64,000 bases of DNA. Source: Streptomyces klenkii. Its GTDB lineage: Bacteria; Actinomycetota; Actinomycetes; Streptomycetales; Streptomycetaceae. Within the stretch, counting starts at the first letter, position 1; each line of letters begins with the position of its first letter. The notes under the pieces were generated by a model that searched no databases, had not been told where the DNA came from, and saw only the letters and a program-made list of their open reading frames with translations. Positions 1 through 9,207 of the stretch are shown piece after piece. Location: NCBI RefSeq assembly GCF_003626645.1, contig NZ_RBAM01000003.1:124001-188000 (forward strand), in the 5' to 3' direction. Position numbers and translations under genes: made by a program.

Positions 1-1083
1 GACCTGCGGGCGGTAGCCCGGGATCGCGGACTTCTCCGGGGTGCCGGCGAGCGCCTTGTACAGGACGTCGTCCGGAGTCGGCGTGGCGACCTGCCAGCCG
101 ACGCCGTAGAGCAGTAGTTCGGCCGCCGAGTGGTAGTTCACGGCGTAGCCGAAGCGGTGCTTCTTCTCGAAGGCGTCGAGCGCCCGCGTCTCCGGCTCGG
201 AGGCGGGGGCCGGGCCGCGGTAGGTCTCGGAGCCCGGGCGGGGGGACGAACCCTCGTTGTCGTAGCCCCACTTGTAGGGGAAGTTGCGGTTGAGGTCGAC
301 GCCGTCGCCCGGGGTGATCTTCCCGTCGCCGTTGTTGTCGCGCAGGTTCTTGCGCCACAGGCGGGTGGCCGGGCTCTGGAAGGTGTAGTCGTAGCCGTCG
401 GGGTTGGCGGAGAGGACGAACCAGAGTTCGGCGCGGTCCACGACGTCGGTGAGGCGGGCGTCCTTGCCGTAGCCGTCGAGGTAGTGGTGGAGCAGCCGCC
501 TCGTCATCTCGGGCGTGATCCACTCACGGGCGTGCTGGTTGGACATGTACAGCACGGCGGGCTTGCGGCCGTCGGCCTCGGTGCGGGCGTCCTTGCTCAG
601 CTTCAGGGCGAGGATGTCCTGGCCGCGGACGGTCTTGCCGATGCTCACGACCTTGGTGAGGCCGGGGTGGGCCTTCGCGGTATCCAGGAGCTCCTGCTGG
701 AGGCCGTTCTTGCCGCTGTACGGGCGGAAGACGCCGTCGCCCGCGGCCTTGAGGCGCTTCCGCGTGCGCTCGGGGATCCGCTTCTCGGTGAGGCCGATGC
801 CGCGTGCGCGCAGGTCACGGGCCTGGCCGGGGGTGAGGTAGAGCTCGACGGAGGCCGCCTTGGTCCCTTGCGGGCGCTCGGCGAGCTCCTGGCCGTCGAC
901 GCCGGCCGCGAGCAGCAGCGGCACCTGGTCGGCGGTGATCCTGGCGGTCCAGACGGCCGGTGCGCCGTCATCGTCGCGCGCCGCGGCCGCGGCGGCGGGT
1001 TGTGCGTGGGCGAAGGGTGCCGCGGCCAGTCCGCCGAAGAGCAGCGAAGCCGCCGCGAGGACCGATCTCGTCCTGCGTCTCAT
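1..1083 (-). CDS. Secreted M14 zinc carboxypeptidase (C-terminus cut by window edge)
   Basis: Metallocarboxypeptidase that removes C-terminal residues from peptides outside the cell. The start at 1083 gives MRRRTRSVLAAASLL, a classical signal peptide ending near AHA. The zinc-binding H-x-x-E lies in NQHAREW, followed by the substrate-binding NPDGYDYT and DLNRNFPYKWG segments and the third zinc ligand in NYHSAAELL, so the M14 core is almost complete. The rest of the protein lies beyond base 1. The gene is transcribed alone, downstream of the whiA terminator. Family assignment is secure; the exact substrate is not visible. Confidence 0.9.
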   Translation of the reverse strand, partial: MRRRTRSVLAAASLLFGGLAAAPFAHAQPAAAAAARDDDGAPAVWTARITADQVPLLLAAGVDGQELAERPQGTKAASVELYLTPGQARDLRARGIGLTEKRIPERTRKRLKAAGDGVFRPYSGKNGLQQELLDTAKAHPGLTKVVSIGKTVRGQDILALKLSKDARTEADGRKPAVLYMSNQHAREWITPEMTRRLLHHYLDGYGKDARLTDVVDRAELWFVLSANPDGYDYTFQSPATRLWRKNLRDNNGDGKITPGDGVDLNRNFPYKWGYDNEGSSPRPGSETYRGPAPASEPETRALDAFEKKHRFGYAVNYHSAAELLLYGVGWQVATPTPDDVLYKALAGTPEKSAIPGYRPQV

Positions 1084-1166
1084 GAGCCCCCCTTGCTGTT
1101 GTCTGCCACGTCAGTGCACGGACGCCAGACTGGAGAGACTGCATGATCATGTCAACGATGCAGAAA

Positions 1167-1206
1167 GAGCCACCCTCCGGCGCCCTGCACGGCACCGGGG
1201 TGGCTC
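1167..1206 (-). terminator. whiA operon terminator hairpin
   Basis: GAGCCACC pairs with GGTGGCTC, and an inner CCGGCGCC/GGCACCGG stem has one mismatch and a CTGCAC loop. It sits just past the whiA stop and before the M14 peptidase promoter region. No U-tract follows, which is normal in Streptomyces. Confidence 0.65.
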
Positions 1207-1240
1207 GAACCGGAGGCGAATGGCCGAAGGCGGCGGCCGG

Positions 1241-2239
1241 TCAGCCGGCCATGCCCTCCACCATCTCCTCGGACAGGTCCGAGAGGTTGGACTCGGTGCC
1301 GGGGATGCCGAGGTCCTGGGCGCGCTTGTCGGCCATGGCCAGCAGGCGCCGGATGCGGCCCGCGACGGCGTCCTTGGTCAGCGGCGGGTCGGCCAGCGCG
1401 CCGAGCTCCTCCAGCGACGCCTGCTTGTGCTCCATGCGCAGCCGGCCCGCGGCGGCGAGGTGCTCGGGCACCTCCTCGCCCAGGATCTCCAGCGCGCGCT
1501 GCACCCGGGCGCCGGCCGCGACCGCGGCGCGGGCCGAACGGCGCAGGTTGGCGTCGTCGAAGTTGGCGAGGCGGTTGGCCGTGGCCCGGACCTCGCGGCG
1601 CATCCGCCGCTCCTCCCAGGCCAGCACCGACTCGTGCGCGCCCAGCCGGGTCAGCAGGGCGCCGATCGCGTCGCCGTCGCGGACGACCACGCGGTCCACG
1701 CCGCGCACCTCGCGCGCCTTGGCCGCGATCTGGAGCCGGCGGGCCGCGCCGACCAGCGCGAGCGCCGCCTCGGGCCCGGGGCAGGTCACCTCCAGGGAGG
1801 AGGAGCGGCCGGGCTCGGTGAGGGAGCCGTGCGCGAGGAAGGCGCCCCGCCAGGCGGCCTCGGCATCGCAGGTGGCACCGGAGACGACCTGCGGGGGCAG
1901 CCCGCGGATCGGCCGGCCGCGGCCGTCGACCAGGCCGGTCTGGCGCGCCAGCTGGTCACCGCCCGCCACCACCCGGACCACGTACCGGCTGCCTCTGCGG
2001 AGCCCGCCGGGGGCCATCACCACCAGGTCGGAGGCGTGCCCGAAGATCTCCAGGATGTCCTTGCGCAGCCGCCGGGCGGCGATCCCGGTGTCCAGCTCCG
2101 CCTCGATCACGATGCGCCCGCTGACCAGGTGCAGACCGCCCGCGAACCGCAGGATCGCCGAGACCTCCGCTTTCCGGCAGCAGGTGCGGGTGACGGGGAG
2201 CCGGGAGATTTCATCCTTCACCGCTGCCGTCATCGCCAT
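1241..2239 (-). CDS. whiA: Sporulation transcription factor WhiA
   Basis: WhiA works with WhiB to switch aerial hyphae from growth to sporulation septation, including activation of ftsZ. The 332-residue protein has the family architecture: an N-terminal degenerate LAGLIDADG-like domain (about residues 1-220) and a C-terminal helix-turn-helix (about 225-310, with the conserved [15 protein letters not shown] and [13 protein letters not shown] segments). It is the last gene of uvrC-rapZ-yvcK-whiA. The start used gives [10 protein letters not shown]; the alternative ATG two codons in (2233) would form an exact ATGA overlap with the yvcK stop, so translational coupling is likely either way. Confidence 0.97.
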   Translation of the reverse strand: MAMTAAVKDEISRLPVTRTCCRKAEVSAILRFAGGLHLVSGRIVIEAELDTGIAARRLRKDILEIFGHASDLVVMAPGGLRRGSRYVVRVVAGGDQLARQTGLVDGRGRPIRGLPPQVVSGATCDAEAAWRGAFLAHGSLTEPGRSSSLEVTCPGPEAALALVGAARRLQIAAKAREVRGVDRVVVRDGDAIGALLTRLGAHESVLAWEERRMRREVRATANRLANFDDANLRRSARAAVAAGARVQRALEILGEEVPEHLAAAGRLRMEHKQASLEELGALADPPLTKDAVAGRIRRLLAMADKRAQDLGIPGTESNLSDLSEEMVEGMAG

Positions 2240-3282
2240 GGGCCGATCCTTCCATGCATCCGAAAAATACGGTCGTACGCGGCGGCCAACAGCTCCGGGT
2301 CATGGGTCGGGGAGCCGTCGGGCGCGGCGACCGGCGCCAGCTCGACCGCGGCCCCGAGCCGCTTCGCGGCTTCGGTGAGGCTCTCCCGGTCGGGCACGGC
2401 GGCCTCGTCGGCCAGCACCACGTCCAGGGCGAGTTTAGGGGCGTGTCGGGCCAAAACCTCCAAATGACGCTGCGGGGAGAAGCCATCGGTTTCACCCGGT
2501 TGTGGTGCGAGGTTCAACGACAGCACCCGGCGGGCCTTGGTCTCCTGGAGGGCTTCCAGCAGCTCGGGGACGAGCAGGTGCGGGATGACGGAGGAGAACC
2601 AGGAGCCGGGGCCGAGCACGACCCAGTCGGCGTCGAGGACGGCGGCGACGGCCTCGGGCACGGCCGGCGGGTCCTCCGGGACGACGTGCACGGACTGCAC
2701 CTCGCCGCGGGTCAGCGCCACCGTGGCCTGGCCGCGGACGGTCGTGACGGCATCGGGCTCGGCCGGGTCGTGGCCGCGGACGAGCGCTTGCAGCTCCAGC
2801 GGCACGGCGGACATGGGCAGCACCCGGCCGTGCGCGCCCAGCAGCTTGCCGACCAGGTCGAGGGCCTGGACGGGGTCGCCCAGCTGCTCCCACAGGGCGA
2901 CGATCAGCAGATTGCCGACGGCGTGGTCGTGCAGATCGCCCTCGCTGGTGAAGCGGTGCTTGATCACCCGGGCCCAGGTCTGGCCCCAGTCGTCGTCGCC
3001 GCACAGGGCGGCGAGGGCCTTGCGCAGGTCGCCGGGGGGCAGCACGCCCAGCTCGTCGCGGAGCCGCCCGCTGGAGCCGCCGTCGTCGGCGACGGTGACG
3101 ACGGCGGTGAGGTCGCCGGTGATCCGGCGCAGGGCGGCGAGCGAAGCGGACAGGCCGTGACCGCCGCCGAGGGCGACGACCTTGGGCTGGGCGCCGCGCT
3201 TCGTGCGCCCCTCGGGGCCGCGCGTGACCCGCCCGGGGACGAGACGGCGCACCCGGTGGAGCCTGGACGTGCGGCCGGTCAC
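2230..3282 (-). CDS. yvcK: YvcK/CofD-like gluconeogenesis and morphology factor
   Basis: Cytoplasmic UDP-N-acetylglucosamine-binding protein of the YvcK/CofD-like family, which in other bacteria links carbon metabolism with cell-wall synthesis. The protein has 350 residues. The nucleotide-sugar loop GGGHGLS is at about residues 39-45, followed by [17 protein letters not shown] and [13 protein letters not shown], both typical of the family. The GTG start at 3282 is chosen because it makes a GTGA overlap with the rapZ stop; the reading frame stays open further upstream but only antisense to rapZ. It overlaps the start of whiA, so the three genes are one translationally coupled unit. Confidence 0.93.
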   Translation of the reverse strand: MTGRTSRLHRVRRLVPGRVTRGPEGRTKRGAQPKVVALGGGHGLSASLAALRRITGDLTAVVTVADDGGSSGRLRDELGVLPPGDLRKALAALCGDDDWGQTWARVIKHRFTSEGDLHDHAVGNLLIVALWEQLGDPVQALDLVGKLLGAHGRVLPMSAVPLELQALVRGHDPAEPDAVTTVRGQATVALTRGEVQSVHVVPEDPPAVPEAVAAVLDADWVVLGPGSWFSSVIPHLLVPELLEALQETKARRVLSLNLAPQPGETDGFSPQRHLEVLARHAPKLALDVVLADEAAVPDRESLTEAAKRLGAAVELAPVAAPDGSPTHDPELLAAAYDRIFRMHGRIGPWR

Positions 3283-4211
3283 TCGCGCCCCATGTCCCGG
3301 TGCACGACGACCGTCTCCACGCCCTCGGAGACGAGGCGGTGGGCGAGCTTCTCGGACATCGCCACGGAGCGGTGCTTGCCGCCCGTGCAGCCGACCGCGA
3401 TGGTCACGTAGCGCTTGCCCTCGCGGCGGTAGCCCGCGGCGATGAGCTGGAGGAGCTCGGTGTAGCGGTCGAGGAACTCCTTGGCACCGGGCTGGTTGAA
3501 GACGTAGCCCGAGACCTCCTCGTTCAGGCCCGTGAAGGGGCGCAGCTCCGGCACCCAGTGCGGGTTGGGCAGGAAGCGGCAGTCCACCACGAGGTCGGCG
3601 TCGACGGGCAGGCCGTACTTGTAGCCGAAGGACATGACCGTGGCCCGCAGCTCCGGCTCCTCCTCGCCGGCGAACTGGGCGTCCATCTTGGCGCGCAGCT
3701 CGTGGACGTTCAGGCTGGAGGTGTCGATCACCAGGTCGGCGTCGCCGCGCAGCTCGCGCAGCAGGTCGCGCTCGGCGGCGATGCCGTCGACGATGCGGCC
3801 CGAGCCCTGGAGGGGGTGCGGGCGGCGCACCGACTCGAAGCGGCGCACCAGGGCGTCGTCCGAAGCCTCCAGGAAGATCACGCGCCGCTTGACCTGCTTG
3901 GCGGCCAGGTCGGCCAGGGACTCGCGGAGGTTGTCGAAGAAGCGCCGGCCGCGGACGTCCACCACCACGGCGATGCGGGCCACGTTGCCCTGGGAGCGGG
4001 CGCCGAGGTCCACCATGGTGGGGATCAGGGCGGGCGGCAGGTTGTCGACGACGAACCAGCCGAGGTCCTCCAGGCACTTGGCGGCGGTGCTGCGGCCCGC
4101 CCCCGACATGCCGGAGATGATCACCAGTTCGGGGATGCCCGCCGTCTCGGCCGCCGCATCCGCCGTCGTGCCCGTACTCACCTGTGCTCCGTCTCGGTCG
4201 TTCCCGGTCAT
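3279..4211 (-). CDS. rapZ: RNase adapter protein RapZ (YvcJ family P-loop protein)
   Basis: A 310-residue P-loop protein. In Enterobacteria RapZ guides RNase E to the GlmZ sRNA; in actinobacteria the role is less clear, but the gene is always with yvcK and whiA. The Walker A motif GMSGAGRS is at residues 34-41, after a variable ~25-residue N-terminal tail. The C-terminal domain carries the family signature GCTGGKHRSVAM. The gene follows uvrC by 66 bases and overlaps yvcK by four, so it belongs to the same leftward operon. Confidence 0.95.
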   Translation of the reverse strand: MTGNDRDGAQVSTGTTADAAAETAGIPELVIISGMSGAGRSTAAKCLEDLGWFVVDNLPPALIPTMVDLGARSQGNVARIAVVVDVRGRRFFDNLRESLADLAAKQVKRRVIFLEASDDALVRRFESVRRPHPLQGSGRIVDGIAAERDLLRELRGDADLVIDTSSLNVHELRAKMDAQFAGEEEPELRATVMSFGYKYGLPVDADLVVDCRFLPNPHWVPELRPFTGLNEEVSGYVFNQPGAKEFLDRYTELLQLIAAGYRREGKRYVTIAVGCTGGKHRSVAMSEKLAHRLVSEGVETVVVHRDMGRE

Positions 4212-4277
4212 GCTGCTACCCCCGTCTCACCGACGGCGCCGCGGTCGCGGCCCCGTCCTTCCATACTGCGTGTCCCG

Positions 4278-6302
4278 TCATTCCCCCGCCTCTTCCATGA
4301 TCTCGCCCGTCGCCGTGTTCACGGCGGGGGCGGGCGGGGCGGCCGCCGCGAGCGCGGCGGCGATCGTCTCGGCGGTCTTGCGACCGATGCCCGGCGTCTC
4401 GCAGATCTGCTCGACCGTGGCGGCGCGCAGCCGCTTGACCGAGCCGAAGTGCTTCAGCAGGGCCTTCTTGCGGGTCTCCCCGAGGCCCGGGACCGCATCC
4501 AGCGGCCCGGCCTTGAGCGTCTTGGTGCGTTTGCTGCGCTGGTAGGCGATGGCGAAGCGGTGGGCCTCGTCGCGCACGCGCTGGAGGAGGTAGAGGCCCT
4601 CGCTGGTGCGGGGCAGGACGACGGGGTCGTCCTCGCCGGGCAGCCAGACCTCCTCCAGGCGCTTGGCGAGGCCGCAGACCACCACATCGTCGATGCCGAG
4701 CTCGTCCAGCGCGCGGCGGGCGGCGGCCACCTGCGGCTGCCCGCCGTCGACCACGACGAGCTGCGGCGGGTAGGCGAAGCGCTTGGGGCGGCCGTCCTCG
4801 GTGCGGGCGGTCCCCTCTTCGGCTTCGGCTTCAGCGGCCTCGACGGCGTTCTCCTCGGACCACTCCCCCGCCTTCTGCTTCTCCAGCAGATAGCGGCGGA
4901 AGCGCCGGCCGATCACCTCGTGCATGGACCGGACGTCGTCCTGGCCCTCGCCGTGCCAGACCTGCGTGTCTCCGACACGACCCTTGATCTGGAAGCGGCG
5001 GTACTCGCTCTTGCGGGCCAGGCCGTCCTCGAAGACGACCATGGACGCGACCACGTCCTGCCCCTGGAGGTGGGAGATGTCGAAGCACTCGATGCGCAGC
5101 GGCGCGGAGTCCAGCTCCAGGGCCTCGGCGATCTCCTCCAGCGCCCGGGAGCGGGTGGTCAGGTCGGAGGCGCGCTTGGTCTTGTGCAGGACGAGGGCCT
5201 GCTGGGCATTGCGCTCGACCGTCGCCATCAGGTCCTTCTTGTCCCCGCGCTGGGGGATGCGCAGGTCGACGCGGGAGCCCCGGCGCCGGCCCAGCCACTG
5301 GGCGACGGGCTCCACCGGCTCCGGCAGGGCCGGGACCAGGACCTCCTTGGGCACCGCGTCGCCGCTCTCCTCGCCGTAGAGCTGCTGGAGGGCGTGCTCG
5401 ACGAGGCCGGCGGTGTCGACGGCCTCCACCTTGTCGGTCACCCAGCCGCGCTGGCCGCGCACCCGGCCGCCGCGCACGTGGAAGATCTGGACCGCGGCCT
5501 CCAGCTCGTCCTCCGCGACGGCGATGAGATCGGCGTCGGTGGCGTCGGCGAGGACGACGGCGTTCTTCTCCATGGCGCGCCGGAGGGCCTCTATGTCATC
5601 CCGCAGGCGGGCGGCCTTCTCGTACTCCATCTCCTCGGCGGCCTCGTGCATCTGCTGCTCCAGGCGGCGCAGGTAGGTGCCCGTGCGGCCGGCCATGAAG
5701 TCGCAGAACTCCTCCGCCAGTTCGCGGTGCTCCTCGGGGCTGACCCGGCCGACGCAGGGGGCGGAGCACTTGCCGATGTACCCCAGCAGGCAGGGGCGGC
5801 CGATCTGGGCGGAGCGCTTGAACACCCCGGCCGAGCAGGTGCGCACGGGGAAGACGCGCAGCATCAGGTCGACGGTCTCGCGGATGGCCCAGGCGTGGGC
5901 GTACGGGCCGAAGTAGCGCACGCCCTTCTTCTTGGGGCCGCGCATGACCTGGACGCGCGGGAACTCCTCGCCCAGGGTGACGGCGAGGGAGGGATAGCTC
6001 TTGTCGTCGCGGTACTTGACGTTGAACCGCGGGTCGTACTCCTTGATCCAGGAGTATTCGAGCTGGAGCGCCTCGACCTCGGTGGAGACCACGGTCCACT
6101 CGACGGAGGCGGCCGTGGTCACCATCGTGCGGGTGCGCGGGTGCAGGCCGGCGAGGTCCTGGAAGTACGACGAGAGGCGCTGGCGCAGGCTCTTCGCCTT
6201 CCCGACGTAGATCACCCGGCCGTGCTCGTCACGGAATCTGTAGACCCCCGGCGAGTCGGGGATCTGTCCCGGCTTGGGTCGGTAGCTGCTGGGGTCGGCC
6301 AT
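4278..6302 (-). CDS. uvrC: Excinuclease ABC subunit UvrC
   Basis: Makes both incisions in nucleotide excision repair after UvrA/UvrB have marked the lesion. The 674 residues contain, in order, a GIY-YIG nuclease domain (GVYRF at ~19, [13 protein letters not shown] at ~31), a Cys-rich stretch, a UVR motif (about 205-240) for UvrB contact, the RNase H-like second nuclease ([21 protein letters not shown]) and C-terminal helix-hairpin-helices. The ATG at 6302 is preferred over an upstream in-frame start at 6332 because the damage-type promoter at 6310-6332 places the transcription start on this ATG. Confidence 0.97.
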   Translation of the reverse strand: MADPSSYRPKPGQIPDSPGVYRFRDEHGRVIYVGKAKSLRQRLSSYFQDLAGLHPRTRTMVTTAASVEWTVVSTEVEALQLEYSWIKEYDPRFNVKYRDDKSYPSLAVTLGEEFPRVQVMRGPKKKGVRYFGPYAHAWAIRETVDLMLRVFPVRTCSAGVFKRSAQIGRPCLLGYIGKCSAPCVGRVSPEEHRELAEEFCDFMAGRTGTYLRRLEQQMHEAAEEMEYEKAARLRDDIEALRRAMEKNAVVLADATDADLIAVAEDELEAAVQIFHVRGGRVRGQRGWVTDKVEAVDTAGLVEHALQQLYGEESGDAVPKEVLVPALPEPVEPVAQWLGRRRGSRVDLRIPQRGDKKDLMATVERNAQQALVLHKTKRASDLTTRSRALEEIAEALELDSAPLRIECFDISHLQGQDVVASMVVFEDGLARKSEYRRFQIKGRVGDTQVWHGEGQDDVRSMHEVIGRRFRRYLLEKQKAGEWSEENAVEAAEAEAEEGTARTEDGRPKRFAYPPQLVVVDGGQPQVAAARRALDELGIDDVVVCGLAKRLEEVWLPGEDDPVVLPRTSEGLYLLQRVRDEAHRFAIAYQRSKRTKTLKAGPLDAVPGLGETRKKALLKHFGSVKRLRAATVEQICETPGIGRKTAETIAAALAAAAPPAPAVNTATGEIMEEAGE

Positions 6303-6309
6303 GTCACAC

Positions 6310-6332
6310 ACCCTACTTGCGGGCAGTGACAA
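6310..6332 (-). promoter_or_regulatory. PafBC-type (RecA-independent) DNA-damage promoter of uvrC
   Basis: On the minus strand: TTGTCACTG, 8 bases, TAGGGT. It differs by one base from the published TTGTCRGTG-N8-TANNNT element. The -10 ends 7 nt before the uvrC ATG, so the transcript should be leaderless. The element match is seen directly; PafBC control is inferred. Confidence 0.75.
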
Positions 6333-6459
6333 TCGGCGTCCGCCCGCGGAGGGACCGGCTCCGGCCCCGGCGGGGGGTGGTCGCCGGGGACGGAACCGGG
6401 AACGCGGGGTGGATCAGGGTGAATCGGAGCGGATCAGAACGGATCAGACCCGGTCAGGA

Positions 6460-6497
6460 CCGGTCAGGACGGGTCGGCGGGGACCCGTCCTGACCGG
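6460..6497 (-). terminator. Perfect 16-bp terminator hairpin
   Basis: CCGGTCAGGACGGGTC and its exact complement flank a GGCGGG loop, 8 bases past the stop of the membrane-anchored protein gene. The left arm is preceded by a second CGGTCAGGAC copy. Confidence 0.8.
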
Positions 6498-6504
6498 GCC
6501 GGGG

Positions 6505-7362
6505 TCAGCGGCGCCGGAGCCTGCGGCGCGCCACCACCGCCCCCGCGCCCAGGAGCAGGGCCGTGCCGCCGGCCGCCGCCGCGGACGCCGTGGTCAGCGG
6601 GCCGGAGCCGCCCTGCGGCGCGGGGGCCGCCTGCTGCTCCGCGGCCGCGGCCGGCTCCTGCCCGTAGCCGCCCGCCTCCCCCTTCTTCGCGTACGCGGAG
6701 CCGGGCAGCTTGTCGCCGTACGCCTTGTGGACCCGGGCGCGGTAGCCGTCGAGCGTAGTGCCCTGCGCGCCCACGGCCCGGACGGCATCGTCGTCCAGCG
6801 GCAGGACCCGCTCGCCGCGCTGGACGTACCACGCGTCGATCTGGGGCTCACGGAAGACGGTGCCTCCGCTGAGCTTCCGCTGCCCTTCGGCGGCGTAGCG
6901 CGTCTCGTCGTCACCGGTGGCGATGTTGACGACCTTCCAGTCACCTCCGCTGCGCGCGGTCCACACCGACGCCTTCCGGCCGTCGGCCGAGACCGCCTTG
7001 CTGGCGAGGAACTCGAGCGTGGCGACGGGGGCGCCGTTCTTGCCCGCCACGAACTCCGGGGAGAGCGTGTAGACGGGCACGGTCGCGCCCTCGATCCTCG
7101 GCTGCGCCTTCGCCGCGGCGACCGCACCGTCGCGGGCGAAGAAGCGGGACAGCGTCCCGAGGGTCGCCGGGGAGGCGGCCGCCTCGTGCGCGGCGGAGAC
7201 TCCGGCGGCGGTGGGGGCCGCGGGAGGCGCCGGGGTGGCGGCGTGGGCGAGCGGGGCGAGGCCGAGCGCGGCGGCGGTGACGGCGCCGGCGGCCACCGCA
7301 CGGGCCGCGTTGCGCCGGGAGTGCTGCTGCCGGGCTGCCTGACGGGTCATCCGGTCGGTCAT
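6505..7362 (-). CDS. Secreted, C-terminally membrane-anchored protein of unknown function
   Basis: A 285-residue protein not matched to a named family. It has an Arg-rich N-terminus and signal peptide (cleavage near AHA, residue ~41), an Ala/Pro linker, a globular extracellular part (about 65-230), a Gln/Ala/Pro-rich linker, and a C-terminal hydrophobic helix (about 255-278) ending in ARRRLRRR. That tail resembles a cell-surface anchor, but no LPXTG motif is present. It starts 5 bases after the stop of the papain-like protease gene, so the two are almost certainly co-transcribed and may work together at the surface. A substrate or inhibitor role is possible but unproven. Confidence 0.75.
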   Translation of the reverse strand: MTDRMTRQAARQQHSRRNAARAVAAGAVTAAALGLAPLAHAATPAPPAAPTAAGVSAAHEAAASPATLGTLSRFFARDGAVAAAKAQPRIEGATVPVYTLSPEFVAGKNGAPVATLEFLASKAVSADGRKASVWTARSGGDWKVVNIATGDDETRYAAEGQRKLSGGTVFREPQIDAWYVQRGERVLPLDDDAVRAVGAQGTTLDGYRARVHKAYGDKLPGSAYAKKGEAGGYGQEPAAAAEQQAAPAPQGGSGPLTTASAAAAGGTALLLGAGAVVARRRLRRR

Positions 7363-7366
7363 GTCG

Positions 7367-7993
7367 TCACGCCCCGATCCGGTAGAGCGAGTGGGTCCAG
7401 GAGAAGTTGCTGTTGTTCACGTACCAGTCGTGCGAGGCCCAGTTGTAGCGGTTGCTGGAGGGCCAGGGGTCGCCCCAGTACACGAACCCGCTCGCGTCGT
7501 CGTAGCCGTAGAGGACGTGCATGTGGCCGCCGCCGGAGGACCACTGGATGCGGGTCTCGATGGGCCGGTTGCCGTTGACCTCGCTCTGGACGGTCGGGTA
7601 GCGCAGCCAACCGGTCACGTACGAGCCGGGGTTGATTCCGGCCCACTGGAGGCCTGTCTGCACATTGCCCAGCGTGGCCTGGTTGTTGGGGCACTCCGTG
7701 CCCTGCTGGCGGTTGAACGCCGCGTTGCAGAACTGGTTCTGGGTGTAGTTGCGCCCGAACCAGGTGGCGATGGTGTTGCCGGAGGCGGCCCAGCACCAAT
7801 TGCTCTTCTGCTGGGCCTGCATGGTGATGTTGAGCTTCTTCGAGGCCTGCAAGGACGCGTGGTCCCCGCCGGCTGCCGATGCCGTGGTGGGGACGGCGAG
7901 CAGCGTGGCCGCGACGACGGCTGCGGTGGACAGCCGTCTGCCGCGTATGCGGGCCTTCCGGGGCTTGTTCAGTTGTGCCGATGCACGGGACAT
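7367..7993 (-). CDS. Secreted papain-like cysteine protease (C39/C70-like fold)
   Basis: A 208-residue exported protein. A long basic N-region and hydrophobic helix end near TASA (residue ~40). The mature part has the papain-like triad: Cys in QKSNWCWAASG, His in GGHMHVLYGY and Asp in YWGDPWPS. This arrangement is typical of bacterial proteins annotated as papain-like cysteine protease family, related to AvrRpt2-type C70 peptidases. A strong GGAGG precedes the ATG at 7993. It heads a two-gene operon with the anchored protein downstream and is divergent from the HTH gene at 8230. The target is unknown. Confidence 0.85.
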   Translation of the reverse strand: MSRASAQLNKPRKARIRGRRLSTAAVVAATLLAVPTTASAAGGDHASLQASKKLNITMQAQQKSNWCWAASGNTIATWFGRNYTQNQFCNAAFNRQQGTECPNNQATLGNVQTGLQWAGINPGSYVTGWLRYPTVQSEVNGNRPIETRIQWSSGGGHMHVLYGYDDASGFVYWGDPWPSSNRYNWASHDWYVNNSNFSWTHSLYRIGA

Positions 7994-8108
7994 GGACGTT
8001 CCTCCCGAGGCGGGGGGTGGTGATGGAGGCGCGTCCGGACGCTGGTGAGGAGCATCAGGGAGTTGTCAGTGAATGGTCAACAGGCTTCAATGCTCGGTGA
8101 GCCGACGG

Positions 8109-8208
8109 TGTGAACGAGGCGTACCGGATGTGAACGTCCGCTGCCCGGCCACGCGGATCACGGCGGTCCGGCGGGCCCCGCCGCATTCACCGCTTGTGAA
8201 TATTCACA
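8109..8208. promoter_or_regulatory. Cluster of TGTGAA half-sites with a 14-bp palindrome
   Basis: A perfect palindrome TGTGAATATTCACA is at 8195-8208, 22 bases before the HTH gene start. Two direct TGTGAACG copies stand at 8109 and 8129, 20 bp apart, and an inverted ATTCAC at 8185. This is a candidate operator shared by the divergent HTH and protease genes. Binding is inferred only. Confidence 0.5.
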
Positions 8209-8229
8209 GAGCACAAGGGGTGGGAACGG

Positions 8230-9189
8230 ATGGCACGCACACGGCCCGGCGGGGGCCCGGAAGGCCACGCGGCCGAGGCCGAGCTGGCCCGCGCCCTGCG
8301 CACCGGGCCGTTCCACGTGGCGCTGCGGACGGCGCTGACCGTGCGGGGGCTCGCGCTGCACCGGGTACAGCGCCGGCTCGCGCAGCGCGGCGTGCACATC
8401 GGCGTGACGAGCCTGAGCTACTGGCAGCAGGGGGCGCGGCGGCCGCAGCGGCCGGAGTCGCTGCGGGCGGTGCGGGTCCTGGAGGAGGTCCTGGAGCTGC
8501 CCGCCCACGCCCTCACCCGGCTGCTGGAGCCGGTCGCCCCGCGGACCGGCGCCGAGCGGCCGGCCGCGCGCTCGTACCGCTCGCTGGTCGAGGAGTCCCG
8601 CGCGCTGGAGCGGCTCCTCGCCGAGCTGGAGTCGCCCGCCGACGGCGGCCTGCACACCGTCTGCCACCTGGAGCGGGTCCGCATCGGGGCCGGCCGTGAG
8701 CTGCGGGGGCGCGACTCCCACCACGTGGTGCGCGCCCACCGGGACGGTGTGGACCGCTACCTCGCCATCCACCACGGGGACGAGGGCTGCGACCCCGGCC
8801 GGGTGGCCGTGCGGGCGAGCGAGAACTGCCGCGTGGGGCGCGTGCGGTGGCACACGGCGGCCGGTGTCCTGGTGGCCGAGCTGCTGTTCGACACCCGGCT
8901 GCGGGCCGGGGACACCCACGTCTTCGGCTACGGCTTCGACGACGGCACGGCCGGGCCGGGCAGCGAGTATGTGCGCGGCTTCAGCTTCGCCGGCGGGCAG
9001 TACGTGCTCCAGGTCCGCTTCGACGCCGCCGCGCTGCCCGCGCGCTGCCTGCGCTTCACCCGCAGCTCGGCGGTGGCGCCCCGCGGCGGGTTGCAGGAGC
9101 TGACCCTCACCGGCCGCCACCGCATGGTGCACCTGGTGGAGCCGTCCGTACGGCCGGGCATCGTGGGGATCGCCTGGGAGTGGGCGTAG
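8230..9189 (+). CDS. Helix-turn-helix regulator-like protein, C-terminal domain unknown
   Basis: A 319-residue protein. Residues about 38-75 form an XRE-like HTH (VQRRLAQRGV, then SLSYWQQGARRPQRP as the recognition segment), followed by a leucine-rich helix. The C-terminal half (about 120-319) is beta-rich with many aromatic and acidic residues and no motif I can name; it could be a ligand-sensing domain. The ATG at 8230 follows AAGGGGTGGGAACGG. The palindrome 22 bases upstream suggests autoregulation. It is convergent with the Rieske gene and divergent from the secreted protease operon. Confidence 0.75.
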   Translation: MARTRPGGGPEGHAAEAELARALRTGPFHVALRTALTVRGLALHRVQRRLAQRGVHIGVTSLSYWQQGARRPQRPESLRAVRVLEEVLELPAHALTRLLEPVAPRTGAERPAARSYRSLVEESRALERLLAELESPADGGLHTVCHLERVRIGAGRELRGRDSHHVVRAHRDGVDRYLAIHHGDEGCDPGRVAVRASENCRVGRVRWHTAAGVLVAELLFDTRLRAGDTHVFGYGFDDGTAGPGSEYVRGFSFAGGQYVLQVRFDAAALPARCLRFTRSSAVAPRGGLQELTLTGRHRMVHLVEPSVRPGIVGIAWEWA

Positions 9190-9207
9190 GGCCCCTCCGG
9201 GCAGGCG

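Noticed and set aside
3300..6329. Long open frames antisense to rapZ/uvrC, uvrA, polA, rpsA and liv genes
   Set aside because: They mirror the codon bias of the real genes, lack ribosome sites and encode Arg/Gly/Ala/Pro-rich low complexity; typical shadows in high-GC DNA.
8063..8085. TTGTCAGTG before the HTH gene, resembling the damage promoter
   Set aside because: The hexamer at the required distance is ACAGGC, not TANNNT, so it lacks the -10 part. Kept out of the regulon list.
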